Shown piece after piece: positions 18,343 through 30,309 of a stretch of DNA of 64,000 bases. How positions within the stretch are numbered: the first letter of the stretch is position 1; every line of letters starts with the position of its first letter. Below the pieces are notes generated by a model. It saw nothing but the letters and a program-made list of their open reading frames with translations. It did no database searches and was not told the origin of the DNA. The translations under genes were made by a program, and so were the position numbers. Origin of the DNA: Absidia repens (lineage: Eukaryota; Mucoromycota; Mucoromycetes; Mucorales; Cunninghamellaceae); assembly GCA_002105175.1 (NCBI GenBank), contig MCGE01000002.1, forward strand, positions 1,488,001 to 1,552,000, in the 5' to 3' direction.

Positions 18343-20634
18343 ATGCAAATGTCACCTTTGCCTCATCATCAGACCTCTTCAACGAAAACACCATACACCA
18401 TGTCAAGCTCTGCTAGTATTACACCACAAGTCGAGCCATCAATGACCATTAAAACGAAATCATCTTTCTCAGAAATCGAACAGCTCGTTGATCCTCATCA
18501 CACATCGAAAAATTACTCCTACGGTACATCTCAGCTACAGCTTAATAAACTAACCGAACCCTTTGTTAGTCCTTTGACTGAAACCAACTTGAATTATCAT
18601 AAATCAACTGTAAGTACGAATGAATAATACCTGTTCATGCAAAATCGACTGACTCCCAAAACGAGGGGTCAATCATCAGTGGGAAATACCGGGTTACACA
18701 GAGTGATTTTATTTATCGACTCATTTTTCTTCCTTCCTTTTTTTACTTCGCATTGTATTCAGTTTCCTCCTAGTCGTGAAGCCAAACAGCGCTATGTGGA
18801 CTCTTTTATACAGAATCAGAGGGTGCTACTGGAACAAGAACTGGATCTCCAACGTAGAACAAAAGCTGAAATACAATCTATGATACCTCTAGACACTAAA
18901 TCAATTGATGAGGAACTAGTCAGGGATGATCAACATCACCTACGGAATGGTTTTTCAAGGTCATTGGCACAATCACCACGAAGTCGAATGTCCTCTTCAA
19001 CTTCTCTTGGTACTCCTCAACGCCGTCACTCCACCCTGGTTCAACATCGTTTCTCAAGCCATCACGATGAACAAGACTTGGCACCCCTAGACACAGCCGA
19101 AAACGAACAGCAATCAACACCACAGATGGACAATGACACCAAAATACAACCAAGCAGCTCCTCAAAAAAGCCATGGATGAAAGCCTTGACTCGTTGGATT
19201 CTCCCTGGGCAGGCAAAGAAGGAGGATGGCGACGAATGTAACGATAATGGGCAACAGCAACAGCAACAATCAGTGACAACTGTAGCGGCAGAAGTGGCAT
19301 CATCAAGGGTACAGCAGGAAAACGAAACTTTACGTGCGGATGTAGATCCATCATTATCTTCGACTTCAGCAGCAGCAACAGCATCAGCACCAGCGTCAAC
19401 ATCAACACCAACACCGGTACCAGCGTCAGTATCAGCATCAGTGTCAGCACCGACATCAGCACCTGCACCTGCACCGACATCAACACCAGCACCAGTGTCA
19501 GTACCAGTATCAGCAACAGAAGCAAGTCAATTCCATGACCCTTATCGACAAACCAACCAACGGCAAGCAAGAAGGGCAGCGAGACATGTCTCTTGGTCCG
19601 GTGGTACCTCTTTTGAAAGATACAAGCAACAAAAGTCAAGCATGATCGAAGAAGGTTTATACGGACTCAGCAATGCCAATATCGCCCGGGCTTTAGGTAG
19701 CTCACAACAAGGCTCGCGTGCACCTCTTCTTTTCCTTCCACCAAGAAATACGACAACTTCCTCATCCAACACCAATTACGCAATGTCCTTGGAGGCAACG
19801 ACACCAGAACCCGCAACAACACCAGCACCGACGCCTGAGTTACACGACACACCTGATTCACATACTTTATCGTCTATCTCAACAAATCAAAAAAAGGACC
19901 CTGCCATCTCATTTGTACAGCAAACTCTATCTTCAGCTAAATCGCTTTTACGACCACGCAAATCTATACGAAAAAAATCGAATCATGTTGATCCACAGGA
20001 GACTCGACAACCGCCGACAATCAACAGCAACAGCAATAATGATGACGGTGGTGGTGGTGGTGGTGGTGGGGGTATCACTCTTACTGATTCTCAAGAGGAC
20101 ACAATACATCAGCAGCAACAACAACAACAACAACAACAAGAAAAAGAAAGGCGGAGACGGAGCACCCTGGGTGCTGGACGATATTCACCAAGTCTATCAG
20201 CGTTGAAGGAAGAAGAATGGGTAGGGATGCCTGGGTCTTGTCAAAACTTGGTGGCTTTCCGATACCCAAAAATGGTACGAATCAAGGACTTGCGTGATGC
20301 GGCGATACATATCCTTTCGACCTCTGATGCTGACGATGATGATGATGATGGTGATGATGATGATGATGATAATGAAATGGATTATATGGCAATGACTGGA
20401 TATAGTTGCCGAAATGGGGCTCGCGGATCGCTGTCTCAGAACAAACCGAAATGGAAAACTGCACACTCTGATCGTTATGACGATGATGGCGACCATGATG
20501 ACTACCATGCTGATGACTTGAACAGGTGTGCAAAAAAATATCGAAACTCTATGAAACGCTTGTCTGACCCTGGCGCAGGTTTATCTCCACCCCCTTTCTC
20601 AATTGGACGGCCGATATCTTCAATATACAACTAG
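18343..20634 (+). CDS. Unrecognised low-complexity Ser/Gln/Pro-rich fungal protein
   Basis: Two exons (18343-18609, 18763-20634) join in frame to 712 codons. I do not recognise a domain. More ordered islands are FPPSREAKQRYVDSFIQNQ (a likely short coiled coil running into VLLEQELDLQRRTKAEIQSM), RRAARHVSWSGGTSFERYKQ, EEGLYGLSNANIARALGSS and VAFRYPKMVRIKDLRDAAIHI. Between them lie degenerate Ala/Ser/Thr/Pro repeats (19366-19518), a Gly run (about 20047-20072), Gln runs and Asp runs (20331-20370). The islands suggest a scaffold or signalling protein, but no function can be assigned. The start could be the ATG at 18343 or a later in-frame ATG at 18400. The ORF carries through the repeats without breaks, which supports coding. 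A poly(A) signal is at 20777-20782. Confidence 0.75.
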
Positions 20635-22164
20635 CATACTCCCTATATGTATATATATGTAGCTCAGTTAATCTAGTTTAGCCAAGTTTTTTTCTGTGTC
20701 TCTATTTTTATGGGGTTTTGATTTTTATTATATATTATCACCGTTTAATTGTTTATTATATTTTATATTTTATTACAATAAAAAAAAAAGCTTATGTCAA
20801 CCAATTGTCCACAAAGAATATTGGTGATGATGAGAGGGGGGAAGAGGTGATGGGCCGGTTATAACTCAGATTACAATATTTTTGTTATGAAGTGTCATAC
20901 TATATCTAGAAATACAATGGCCTTCTGGAACACTTTATTTTATCTTATTTTATTTTGCCTCATCGAACTGAAGAAGTTTATCGGTGAATTGGTCTGAGCT
21001 GCAGTTCAGCAAGGGACTTTTGGTTTTTAAATCCCGCCCACGTGAAATATTTATTTTCTCCTTCTCGCCTGTTTTTTTTTTGGCTCTCTTTCTTTTGATT
21101 TTTTTTTTTTTTTTTTTTTCCTTCACCAGTCAAATTCTATAGTGTTATATTGGACTTGGAATAGTATCAGGACTAGTTTAGAAGCGTTTCCAGCTCAGGG
21201 AGTACAACAGGAATGGGGAAATCCTTTCATTTTGGATACAGGATTTAGAACCACCATTAGCTAGCTTTTTGGAACCGTCATTAGCTTAGTTTAGTATTAC
21301 TTTTGTCCGTAGTTTGTATCTTCATCTCAATAAATTACGTCACTATTTATACACTCTAATGAAAATTTTCCCATTAGTCTCATTCATATCTTGTGTTATA
21401 GATCCCTTATTTTTACTGTCTTCACCTACCCCCTTTTTGATTAGTGTTTAATAAAATATATCCTTTGATCTTCCACATACCATGTACTTTACACTATACT
21501 ATATTCCTTTTTCACTCGTACCTTTAGATTAGTATTGACCATTCTCCAGAGGCCATTGAACTCACTGAGGAGCAACTCGGCTTGATTTAGTTTAACCTCT
21601 CTGATGTAGCATAGTTTACCACTAATTGTAAAATAGTTTGTCATTCAACATAGAATAGCTTACTCTACGTCATGCTCCTTCTACAGCAAGTTATCCCTCT
21701 CTTCATTATATCCATCAACCCCCCCCCTCCTACACACTCCAGCACATTCTAGCTACAATAAAAATCACATCTTGAACCCCATCTTTTTTTTTTCAACATT
21801 GACAGCATCTGACCCTATATTTGATTATATATAATTTTTGAATAAAACAATGATTTCTCTAAGATTTCTTTGGAGAGCAGAAACGACGGTCTTATGTGGC
21901 GCTAAAACTACAGTACTATGCAGGGCAAATAATAACAATAAAAAAAAAGCAATGGTGGACGCATAAAATTGGTAAAGCACATTCTGTTTTTTAAAAAAAA
22001 ATTATACAGTGGTTTTTATTTTAAAGACAAACTAATACAAAGAATAAGGGGGAGAGGGGAATAAATACTATAGTGTCAAACAACCAAAACAAAAACCAAA
22101 GGACGGGTGAGAGGAAAGGGGCTATACAAAAAAAAAAAAAGCTAGTGGTGATGGGGTAAGTGTT
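20635..22164. other. Spacer holding 3' UTRs and repeat copy A1
   Basis: The spacer lies between a plus-strand and a minus-strand gene end. It contains the AATAAA at 20777-20782, the dispersed repeat A1 (from about 21034) and T/C-rich sequence. Open frames are short and unconvincing. Confidence 0.55.
21034..21560 (+). repeat. Dispersed repeat family A, copy 1
   Basis: The copy starts AAATCCCGCCCACGTG, then a T/C tract, then the conserved core with GGACTAGTTTAGAAG, TTTCCAGCTCAGGGA, TGGGGAAATCCTTTCATTTT and TTAGCTTAGTTTAG, and an AATAAA-like CAATAAATTACG. The same order is seen in copies at about 28850, 38978, 49065-50170 (minus) and 54595. Similarity downstream of about 21560 is too weak to call. 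Confidence 0.8.
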
Positions 22165-25100
22165 TCAGGACAGCAATGAAGATGGGGTGCATAAATAAGC
22201 TAAAAGCTGAATAACTTGATCCACATTGTTAATATAATACTGAGCTTCGGTGCTTCGGGACCCAACAGTGCAAGTAACCACAGTCGCTTTGGAAATTGTC
22301 TGTTTGTTCAAAAACGAAAACATATCTTCGTCCGTCCGATCATCCCCAATGGATAGCACAAAATCAGGCTGAGTATCTTGAAGGACCCTGTTCGCGATGC
22401 TACTTTTATTCACCTCATGCGGCATAACCTATGAATTAAGACATAATAAGGAAGCAGTTGTGGTGAGAATAGCTGTAAGCAATAAGCAACCATACGTGGA
22501 AAGATAAACATCAAGATAAATACACTACCTCTATATTGGTTCGTCCGGCCACCGCATGAACAGCGAAGTTCTTGTTGACTGAGTCGGCAATATGATTTTG
22601 ACATTCTGCCGCTTGCCATGCACTAAATGAAAGAGAACAATTTCAATACTAATAGATTGTGGTAAATTTCTACATTGGTTACTTTTTGCTTACACATATT
22701 GAGCATCAGGCCCGGGCGCTGTGCGATAGTGCTATCAAGAGAAAATATTAAAGTTAGTGAGTTAATTATGCTTATTCCCATTATTGATCTTTTCTTCTGA
22801 ATAATTACCCAAACAATAGATGATTCTTTTGTTTCAATATAAGCACCGGGAGTTCTTTCTGTATAATATTGGAAGATCTAAACAAAAGGTGATCAGTCTC
22901 ATTTGCAGAGCACTTCCCCTTTTTTTTTTTTTTTAACTGTCTTACTTCTTTGACGGCTGGTTTCCAGGATAGGTCGATCTGGTCGAACAAGGATTGCCAA
23001 CCTTCACCTCTTGGTTTGATATAGTATCCATTTTCAGCGCTACACAAAAAAGGCAATCAATTGATCTGCTTCAAACACTCTCTGTAGATACATACCTGAG
23101 ACCCAAATTTGGTACTTCACCGAGATCACGCTCCACCTCCAGCTTGGTGCGACCAGAAATGACATAAACAGCATTTCGAGGATCACTGGCCAGCTGTGTC
23201 AAAACGCGAATCAAGCGTTCCAGTTCTTTGGCACTGGCAATTTTTCCATGTGAGACCAAAGTACCACCATAATCGAATAGAAATCTATGCAAAACATTAA
23301 AAAGAAAAAGTCAGGAGTGGGAGAATATTAGTATAAAATATTGATACTTTTGTCTCTTTTATATATATATATATATACTTACACTCGTTTTTGGGTTGAT
23401 TCGAATGCTTCCTTTAGTCGATCAATTTGTAAAGGTGGAATTTGAGCAGAGAAGCGACGACCAGTAGCGCTGTGGACCTTGGATAATTCTGAGATAATGG
23501 TTGCTGCAAAGTTTTGTGCTGAGTTTGCTTCAATGCTCTTATATAGTTCGTTCCACCTTGATGCCTTTTCTTCATTGGACATGGATAATGCTTCGTGGAT
23601 CGCATCCCCGATTTGCTAATTTATAAGAGAAGAAATGAGTGCCATTATTCTTTTGTTTTTGTTTGTTTTAGTATGTCATACCCGATAGTCCCAGGGATTC
23701 ACTCGTAGGCATGCCCCGAAGCTTCCATAAGTACCAGTAAACTAGAATATCAATCAGTTAATAATTGTAAAGCGAGATATAATTATGAGGATCCAAGCTT
23801 TCCTTTTTTTTTTTTTTTTTTTTACTTACTTCACTTAATATCAATGGATTGTGTTGATGTTCTTGGCATACAATGTATTCATGGGAAGTCAGATTCATAC
23901 CATCGCGTAAGGGAGTAATCAAAGAGGCATCGGCAGATGTCAGTAAAGCCAGGTACTGAGGGAAAGAAATATCTTGATGAAGAAAAACAATTGGTTGATA
24001 TGAGATATTGCTGAATTTGGAGTTCACCCGTGACACCACATCCGAAATATGGGCCCGCAGCTCGTTTTGTTCTGAGGTAGATAGTGCTATTTGTATCAAA
24101 ACCACCTTCGCGATTTAAGAAAAAGCAATGTGAGTGAATAAAACTAAACACAACAATAAAAGTTATATCCTTCCCTTTTCTTACCTTCCCACGCCATTCT
24201 GGATGTCGAATCAGAAATTGTTCAAATGCCAGGAGCTTTTGTCGTACACCCTTAACGTAATCCAATTTATCCCGAGCCACAATTAGCTTCTTTCCAGCGT
24301 ACTTTTCCTTCAGCATGGCCATCCAGCTTGCAACGTCAGGATTTTTTCTAATTGTAGGGAAAAAAAAGAAGATAAATTGACACGATCATATATAGATATT
24401 TCTATATATATGTATACCTCTTTTTGTTGAGCGCAGAAATATCAATGCCAATAGGATACATGCCAACAGCCACATAGTGAGAATCCATTTGAATGCCCGA
24501 CGGAGTCGTATCCAAAGAGAGTATCCGAGAACAGGTTTGTAAAAAGTGTCTTGCAAAGGAATACGTTTGAAATCCAATGAGATCAGACTGGAGCATCCCT
24601 TCCAATAACTGTTTGCGAGAAGGTAAGCACCGAAACAATTCAGACGATGGAAATGGAATATGCATAAAAAACCCAATTATGGCATTTGGTAGCTTTTCAC
24701 GTAGCATACCAGGCAAAAGCATCAAATGGTAATCGTTCACCCAAACTACAATATAAGAAGTATAACTAATCCATATTCTACCATCTTCACTCTTATTTTG
24801 GGTGGTTTTCTCTATGATTTTACTTACTAATATCGCCTTTTTGGTATAGACCAGCTATCGCGTCAGCAAATTCTTGGTTGAGCTTGATATAGGATTTCCA
24901 TGGTTCATTGTAATGCATCTTGTTTTGAATATCATCTTGCACAACATAATGGAAGTAAGGCCAAAGAATCTATAATAACAATAATACAAAATTGACATCA
25001 ATAAGTGCAACCCTCGCCCCTTGTGCTTTTGAAACTCTAGATGTTTACCTGTTTACAATATCGATTGTAATGACCATCAAATACAGCATCAGTAGGAATG

Positions 25101-25738
25101 ATAGGATATGATTGATACTTGTCGATCAAAGTGCGGCTGATTTTTTCCTTGGTCGAAGGAAGGAGGCAATCCATCGAAGAAGTGCCTAGTGTCCCCACCC
25201 AAACGTGTTGATCTAAACGATGACGTACAGAATGAATTGCGTTTTGAAGTCCAATATTCCCAGATATACAAGGCTTTATCTTCCAGTTTACCCCCGAGTC
25301 ATTGTGGTCATCGCTGTTCAGTGCTACTCCAACAGTATCCGCCGCCCTGGTTGAATCCACCGTGTCTGAGTTGTTGTCAGCTAGGGGAAAGGAACCTGAT
25401 AACGTTACATCTGCCTTGGAGTTGTCATTTTGCTTTTGCTGAGATTCCAACGTAAAAAGTTCTTGTTCACTTTGATTGAGGACCGGTGTGAGGTGCTTTT
25501 TCTGTGCTGCCAACGTATCAATCAAGTTCCTTGGGCCAGTATTGGTGTTTGAGACTGCAGAGACTTCGATAACAGGTTCAAGGCTTGTAGTTGTTGTTGT
25601 TGTGGTGGTGGTGGTGGCGGCAGTAGAAGAAGTTGGTGGATTGAGAGATTCCTTTTTTTCAACCAATTCAATATCAACAGTATAAGGAAGGAAGAAGGAT
25701 GCTGTAATGACTCTACTAGTGGTAATTCTATTTGTCAT
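22165..25738 (-). CDS. Trehalose-phosphate synthase/phosphatase-like protein (TPS2/TPS3 type), probably a non-catalytic phosphatase
   Basis: About 13 exons from the ATG at 25738 to the TGA at 22167-22165. After a Thr/Ser-rich N-terminal region comes a glycosyltransferase-20 domain: WVNDYHLMLLPGMLREKLP, the sugar-nucleotide motif DKLDYVKGVRQKLLAFEQFL and LRDGMNLTSHEYIVCQE. A HAD-type trehalose-phosphatase domain follows: FLFDYGGTL, VYVISGRTKLEVERDLG, SAENGYYIKPRGEGW and SIGDDRTDEDMF. Active phosphatases read DYDGT; here the second Asp, the general acid/base, is Gly (GGT codon near 23270). The synthase motif has Lys where catalytic synthases have Arg (DRLDY). Together this suggests a regulatory subunit like yeast Tps3/Tsl1 rather than an enzyme, although the first (nucleophile) Asp and GDD are intact. 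It would act in the cytosolic trehalose synthase complex. Start choice: the only ATG opening the RITTSRVITASFFLPYTV segment. Confidence 0.88.
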
Positions 25739-26996
25739 GATGGAATGGCATATAAATATAGAATATGTTTATTGATGGTTTAAAGAAGAATTTTGGGTAA
25801 GAATAGAATATTGAAGGGGTTTAATGTAGAAGGGGGAGATGTGGTGAATGCGTATCTCCTTGTGATTGACTATTCACAAAAACGAAGAGCCAAAAAGGTT
25901 TTTTTTTTTTTTCTGGCCTTGGACAATTCCCGCTGTCCAGGTCAAGTGAATCGGCCCGCCAGCGGTAAGCGGGATTTGAAATGATTGAATGGAGCGCTCT
26001 TCCGATTACAACCGAGGATCAAAAGGAAATTCAATCATGCAAAATACTAGTGACCGTACCCTGTGCCAATCATGTTCTGCTTTTACATTTTTTCTATTGG
26101 TGATAATATGAAAAATGAAGCTGTTGAGAGTGCTAGTGTTTAAATCATCTTTGTGTCGTTGGCCATCATCCTATCATGCAAAAAATGATGGATCAGCTTT
26201 GTTGGGTTCACACCTGTGATATTAAGTATTAACAGAACTTGGGTCACATGCAAAAAGTGAGAAGCTCAAATCCATAGAATCCAGCACTTCTTAACTTACC
26301 ATCGGCCATAAATATTTATCCGAGCTTTTATTCCTGGATTAAAATCAGGAACTGGCGGTGGCAATCTATTTTTTTCGGCGACATTTAGGTGTTGGCTACT
26401 GAAGGTATGAAATATACGTCAATTATAAATTTCGAAGAAAATATATTCTGTGAAAATATCTGATTGAATACCTGAAGGCAACAATAGTCTAATAAATGCA
26501 GGCCCAATTATTAAAAATATACTACAATGGAGAGTAGGTAGAATATATAGAGTGTTAATGTAGTGTAGAATTGAATCCCGATTATTTTTCCGGGAATGAA
26601 TGCTGAACGCCATCATGCTGGACGGTTTTCAACCAGGGCGTACTTTTGATTTCATAAAATTTTCGGTTGAGATTGAGGATGAATATTTTCATGTATAACC
26701 TTGGAGACCGAAACTACCTCCATATACAAAGGGGAAAAAATTGATACAACCAAGGGCGCATACTAATTTGTTTTGAGTACTGTTGCAACTTGTACCTTTG
26801 GAGTTCATCTGTGTTCTAGCACTCGTGTGAATTTTTAGTCGAGAATCTGGACAGACATACAAGCAGATTCTCAAATATCGGCGGCGTTTAAATCACAGGT
26901 CGCGTTCTGTACGACGTTGTCGATCAAAATTAAAAACGGCCAGTTTTCTTTTTTCCTTTTCCTGGCCCCTTCAAATATTAATTAATCCTATCAATC
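25739..26996. other. Divergent promoter region, trehalose gene and MDH pseudogene
   Basis: This spacer of more than 1.2 kb has no convincing coding sequence. A minus-strand TTTCAAATCCCGC (25968-25980) lies about 230 bp upstream of the trehalose gene start. A pyrimidine-rich leader (about 26945-26970) directly precedes the MDH-like ATG at 26997, so the pseudogene kept its promoter-type leader. Confidence 0.55.
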
Positions 26997-28223
26997 ATGG
27001 TTAAAGTTACCATCTGTGGTGCTTCTGCAGGCAATGGTCAACCTCTCTCTTTGCTTCTGAAACAAACTGATCTCATTACTCACTTGTCCCTCTACGATAT
27101 TGTCAACACTCCCGGTGTTGCTGCCGAATTTAAGTCATTTCAGCATCAAGTCCAAAGTTACTGGTCATGTTGGTGCTGCTCAACTTGAAGAAGCCATCAA
27201 GAGTTTTACTGTTGGTAAGTAACGAATGCTTCATGTTTGAAGGAAATGAAGTCGAGATTATGGTGTTGATTCGTAACTCAAGCTTTTATAAATATATATT
27301 TATATATGAATAGTTGTCATTCCTGCTGGTGTTCCAAGAATACCTGATATGTCTCCTGATGACCTCCTCAAAAATTAATGCTGGTATTGTCCGCGTTCTT
27401 GCCATGGCTGCCGCCAAATTTGCATCCAAGGCGTTCATGTGCATCATATCTAATCCTGTCAACTCTACTGTCCCCATTGTCACTGAAGTTTTTAAGCAAC
27501 TCAACGTCTATGATTCTGAAAGGTAAGTGCAGACAATGAGGCAAGTGTTCCTTTCAGTGCCTCAAGGGTTAATTCTTTTTATTATTATTTATTTATTTAT
27601 TTGGTGGGAAACTATAAACTGATCTTTTCTATTATCATCTTTTGTTACTGCGCTATAGGATTTTCGGTGCCACCACTCTTGATATTATCCGTGCCTCTAC
27701 CTTTGTGTCTGAACTTGCTGGGGCTGAAGCGAGCGCTCTTCGTGTCCCTGTTGTTGGAGGTCATTCCAGTGTCACAATTCTGTCTTTGTTGAGCCAAGTT
27801 GCTGGTACCGATAAGTTGACCAAGGAACAAGTAGAAAATGTAGCCAACCGTATTCAATTTGGAAAGTGGTCAAGGCCAAGGACGGTGCTGGAAGTGCTAC
27901 TCTCTCTATGGCTTTTGCTGGTGCTCGCTTTGCGTTGAATATACTCGAAGCCTCTGTCAACGGTACACCCAATGTAGTGGAATGCTCTTATGTTCATTTG
28001 GTTGCTGACCAGCAAGGTGCCCATGATGTCAAATCTATCGTTGGCAATCAAATCGAATACTTCTCTGTCCCTGTTGAATTAGGCGTCAATGGTGGGTAAA
28101 AAATTCTGCCTATTGGTTCAATCAATGACTTTGAAAAGGGAATTGTTTGCCGCTGTTGTACCTGAACTGAATAGCAATATCAGCAAGGTCTCTGCTTTTA
28201 TTACCGAAGAAGCCAAGCTGTGA
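26997..28223 (+). pseudogene. Malate dehydrogenase pseudogene (introns retained)
   Basis: Exons 26997-27214, 27314-27522 and 27659-28223 match NAD malate dehydrogenase along its length: [63 protein letters not shown] (active-site His), [17 protein letters not shown] and TPNVVECSYVHLV. The frame is broken several times: an extra base near 27126-27131, an extra A near 27370-27374 with TAA at 27376-27378, a 7-base loss near 27861-27866, TAA at 28097-28099, and a further shift near 28138-28150. The NAD-binding glycine motif reads GASAGNGQ instead of GAAGGIGQ. Splice sites and the AATAAA (28338-28343) are intact, so it is a decayed gene copy, not a processed one. No mitochondrial presequence is present. 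Assembly error is unlikely to explain so many independent lesions. Confidence 0.88.
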
Positions 28224-28849
28224 ATATGGTCTAGTCTACCTTAGTTTAATTTTTATACATTCTTCCCCATCGTTTGGTTTTTACCACCGTGTCATCATCC
28301 TCTTTTTAGCTTATATTATTTGTTGTCCATTTTACACAATAAAAAAATTTACGTACTTTTACAAACTACTGTCTTCGATTTTCATAATCCATGAATTTAA
28401 CAATTAAACTCAGCAAGAACCACATGTACATCAATTATTATTATGGGATATTTTTTTTTATCTTCTCATAAATAGGACAACTATATTATATACATTATCA
28501 CCACTTCCGCAAGTTTTATTATGTACCTAAATATTATTGTCATCGTCGTTCATAGGCAACAAGCACTTTTTGCTACTGCTCAGTAACGCTCACCACCAGT
28601 ACTCTATATTAAACCGTGATACCGATAAATACGGACACATGCAACCTTTATTAAAACACTATCTTCTATTGTAGAATAAAAAATATCCAGAAAGAGATAT
28701 CCAAAAATAAGGTTGCGATATTTTAGAGGTACATCTATTGGTTTCACATGCGGCTAATAATTGGACACCCCTCCCCCCAGATAATGTATAGGCACTTTTT
28801 TTTTCGGGGCGGTGGACATTGCAGGCACTAAAAGTGTACTAAAACATTA
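28224..28849. other. Spacer between MDH pseudogene and repeat A2
   Basis: AT-rich sequence with the pseudogene poly(A) signal at 28338-28343. No coding segment is seen. Confidence 0.5.
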
Positions 28850-29890
28850 AAATCCCGTCCACGTGGCGAACTTTTTTTTTGCTTACTCCTTTTTTTTACC
28901 GTCTCTCTTTTTTCCTTTTTTTTTTTCCTCTTCTTTTTTTCCTCACCATTTCAACTTTTTTAGAGCCATGATAATCTTAGGTTAGTGTTAGGACTAGATT
29001 AGAAGGGTTTTCAGCTCAGGGAATACAAGATGCATGGGGAAACCCTTTCATTTTGGATCTAGGATCTGAAACCTTCATTTGATAGTTTTTTTAAGCCTTC
29101 ATTAGCTTAGTTTGTCCATAGTTTATATCTACACCTGAATAAACATGTCTCATTTTACTTGCATTAATGAAAACTATCCCATAAGTCTCTCATGGTTTGT
29201 TTGTGTAATGGATCCTTTTTTCCATTGCCCCTTAGATGTATTGTTTTACTTCAATAAAGGGTATCCTCCGGTCTTTCTCTTGCCTATACAGCACACATAC
29301 CCTTTTTACAATTTTCCCCTTAATTTAGTGTTGGCTATTCTTTTAATCCCACATTAGTCGCCCTCAATCTTCCTGCAATAGATCTTTTCATCAAATCCGT
29401 TGTTGCAATGAATCCCCATCCATAGCTTAAAGATCTATTAGTATATACTAATATACTTCAATAAAATATTTCCTTTTTACTTCTTCTGACACATAGTATA
29501 GTGAACAATGTCTTTATTATAACTGCTTTTTTGAGTGCCTTATTATGCTCTTGCTTTCTAGTTTACCACTATGGCCACTTTTTTCCCGTAGTAACTCCGA
29601 GGAACTGGTTGACAGTACTAGATTACTTACTATCAAAGATAGCTATGGTCATGCTCGATAGATCATACAAATGGTGCTAGGGTGTAATGTGCATGTGGCT
29701 GCCGCTATAGGACATGCTACACTTCTCTCTAGCATATCTATAACCACCCACATACCTAACGGCTGCTTTTCGCAGTTCTAAACTACTTGATATGAAACGT
29801 AGCCATATCCCCGCTCTATCGTTCATATTTATCAACTCGGGCTGTATATACCGCCACCGTAGCGTTTGCTAAACTGGACATATTGTATAT
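28850..29890 (+). repeat. Dispersed repeat family A, copy 2 (about 1.05 kb)
   Basis: Begins AAATCCCGTCCACGTGG, then pyrimidine tracts, then GTGTTAGGACTAGATTAGAAG, TTTTCAGCTCAGGGAATACA, TGGGGAAACCCTTTCATTTT, TTAGCTTAGTTTGTCCATAG and ACACCTGAATAAACATGTCT. Homology to copies 5 and 6 continues through a second AATAAA (TTCAATAAAATATTTCC, about 29458), the CTGGTTGACAGTACTAG segment and the end segment TAAACTGGACATATTGTATA. It has no long open frame. Confidence 0.82.
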
Positions 29891-30309
29891 AATTTTTTTA
29901 GGTCTTTGGAGGTACCTCTTAGCTTTTTTATTGATATTTAGAGGTACCTCTTGTTGTCATATGTGTCCAAATTATCAACTCCCACAAAAAGTAAGACATT
30001 CATTGATAAAAAATATTGTTTAAAATTGTTTTTTATTGATATATAAGAGGAAGGAATAAAAATAAAACTGTGAGCTAAGATATATTGAAAACTTTTAAAC
30101 TAATCCTATTTGATGATACAGTGGTTGCCGTCAGTGATAGACTACTTGCAGAGTTCGTGATTAGCTGTGGGCTTGAATCCAATCTACACTGGAATCCATA
30201 TAGACATCCTCTACATAAAATAAAATCAGTATCGGCTTGGCTTGATTAACTTTCCCGTCATCTCATAAAAATACAACATACGGATACTTTTGATCATCGA
30301 TTTTATTAC
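29891..30309. other. Spacer between repeat A2 and the CAF1 relic
   Basis: AT-rich. It may include the degraded 3' end of the CAF1 pseudogene, but similarity is too weak to place. A short direct repeat GAGGTACCTCTTAG / GAGGTACCTCTTGT lies near 29909-29955. Confidence 0.4.

Noticed and set aside
26997..28223. Functional malate dehydrogenase with unusual introns
   Set aside because: No set of GT-AG introns removes all shifts and stops; several lesions fall inside conserved exon sequence without splice signals.
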